A DNA stretch of 25,085 nt, taken from assembly GCA_910578075.1 (NCBI GenBank), contig CAJTPK010000035.1, forward strand, positions 1-25,085, in the 5' to 3' direction. Of this stretch, positions 24,959-25,085 are shown piece by piece (positions within the stretch are counted from its first letter, which is position 1; each line of letters opens with the position of its first letter). A model generated the notes under the pieces. The model made no database searches and was not told where the DNA came from. It was given only the letters and a program-made list of their open reading frames with translations. The position numbers and the translations under genes are program-made. The DNA is from an uncultured Muribaculaceae bacterium. Lineage in GTDB: Bacteria > Bacteroidota > Bacteroidia > Bacteroidales > Muribaculaceae.

Positions 24959-25030
24959 AAAGCTTCGAGGCTCAGCCCTCCTAATCCCCATCCCTATCCC
25001 CATTCCCGGGAGGGCAGGGTCTGAAGCTTT
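24959..25030 (+). repeat. C-rich hairpin leader before tRNA-Gln
   Basis: AAAGCTTC (24959-24966) pairs with GAAGCTTT (25023-25030) and GCCCTCC (24975-24981) with GGAGGGC (25009-25015). The loop is a run of short C tracts (24986-24989, 24992-24994, 24998-25001, 25005-25007). The hairpin lies between promoter and tRNA, six bases from the tRNA, and may guide 5' processing. Confidence 0.7.
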
Positions 25031-25036
25031 AAGGAT

Positions 25037-25085
25037 TGTCTTATGGTGTAATGGTAGCACTGCAGTTTTTGGTTCTGCCTGTCCA
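25037..25085 (+). tRNA. tRNA-Gln (anticodon TTG), cut by the window end
   Basis: Acceptor TGTCTTA (25037-25043), D arm GTG...CAC with TAATGGTAG, then the anticodon arm GCAGT-TTTTGGT-TCTGC with loop centre TTG, read as Gln. GTGTAATGGTAGCAC with GTTTTTGGTTCTGC is the common Bacteroidetes tRNA-Gln pattern. The variable region and T arm lie beyond the window; the last stem pair appears as T-T. Confidence 0.88.

Overview
The window looks like a chromosome segment of a gut Bacteroidales bacterium, perhaps Muribaculaceae-like. The reasons are the Bacteroidetes-type promoter boxes (TAnnTTTG at -7, TTTG about 20 bases upstream), a class III fructose-1,6-bisphosphatase, an EamA transporter behind a Bacteroidetes-type class A beta-lactamase, and an outer-membrane beta-barrel with a TPR partner. 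The taxon is inferred; nothing in the window fixes the genus.

Left half (about 100-13010) is an accessory defence island. All genes from 113 to 10538 read on the minus strand. In transcription order they are a promoter, a broken tyrosine-recombinase remnant, a DUF1016/YhcG PD-(D/E)XK nuclease, the type III restriction-modification pair mod and res, an AbiH protein, a truncated RhuM fragment, the wreck of a DUF3791-DUF3990 pair, a TIGR02391 (Ymh) protein, a full-length RhuM protein and a zinc-finger-like protein. Facing away on the plus strand is a 507-residue protein with an AbiEi-like N-terminus and a class II Fic AMP-transferase domain. Three repeats spaced exactly 24 bases apart lie at its promoter. 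The relics show that the island has been assembled and decayed several times.

Middle (13015-16600) is a transition zone. It holds a nitroreductase (minus), the C-terminal scrap of an outer-membrane beta-barrel gene, and a two-gene plus-strand operon of a lipoprotein class A beta-lactamase and an EamA exporter overlapping by 4 bases. Then comes a gene-free stretch of about 575 bases holding a roughly 480-base foldback element built from nested inverted repeats.

Right half (16604-25085) is core chromosome on the plus strand: a small PAS-domain protein, class III FBPase (gluconeogenesis), a 1009-residue secreted TPR protein, a 634-residue outer-membrane beta-barrel, an unrecognised 172-residue protein and a MazG-type nucleotide pyrophosphohydrolase. 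The window ends inside a tRNA-Gln(TTG) gene with a good promoter and an unusual C-rich hairpin leader; its opposite strand is a canonical G-quadruplex motif.

The likeliest under-described items are the foldback element at 16053-16531, the AbiEi-Fic gene with its 24-base operator array, the tRNA-Gln leader, and the recombination scars in the defence island. All assignments come from reading motifs by eye; no database search was run.
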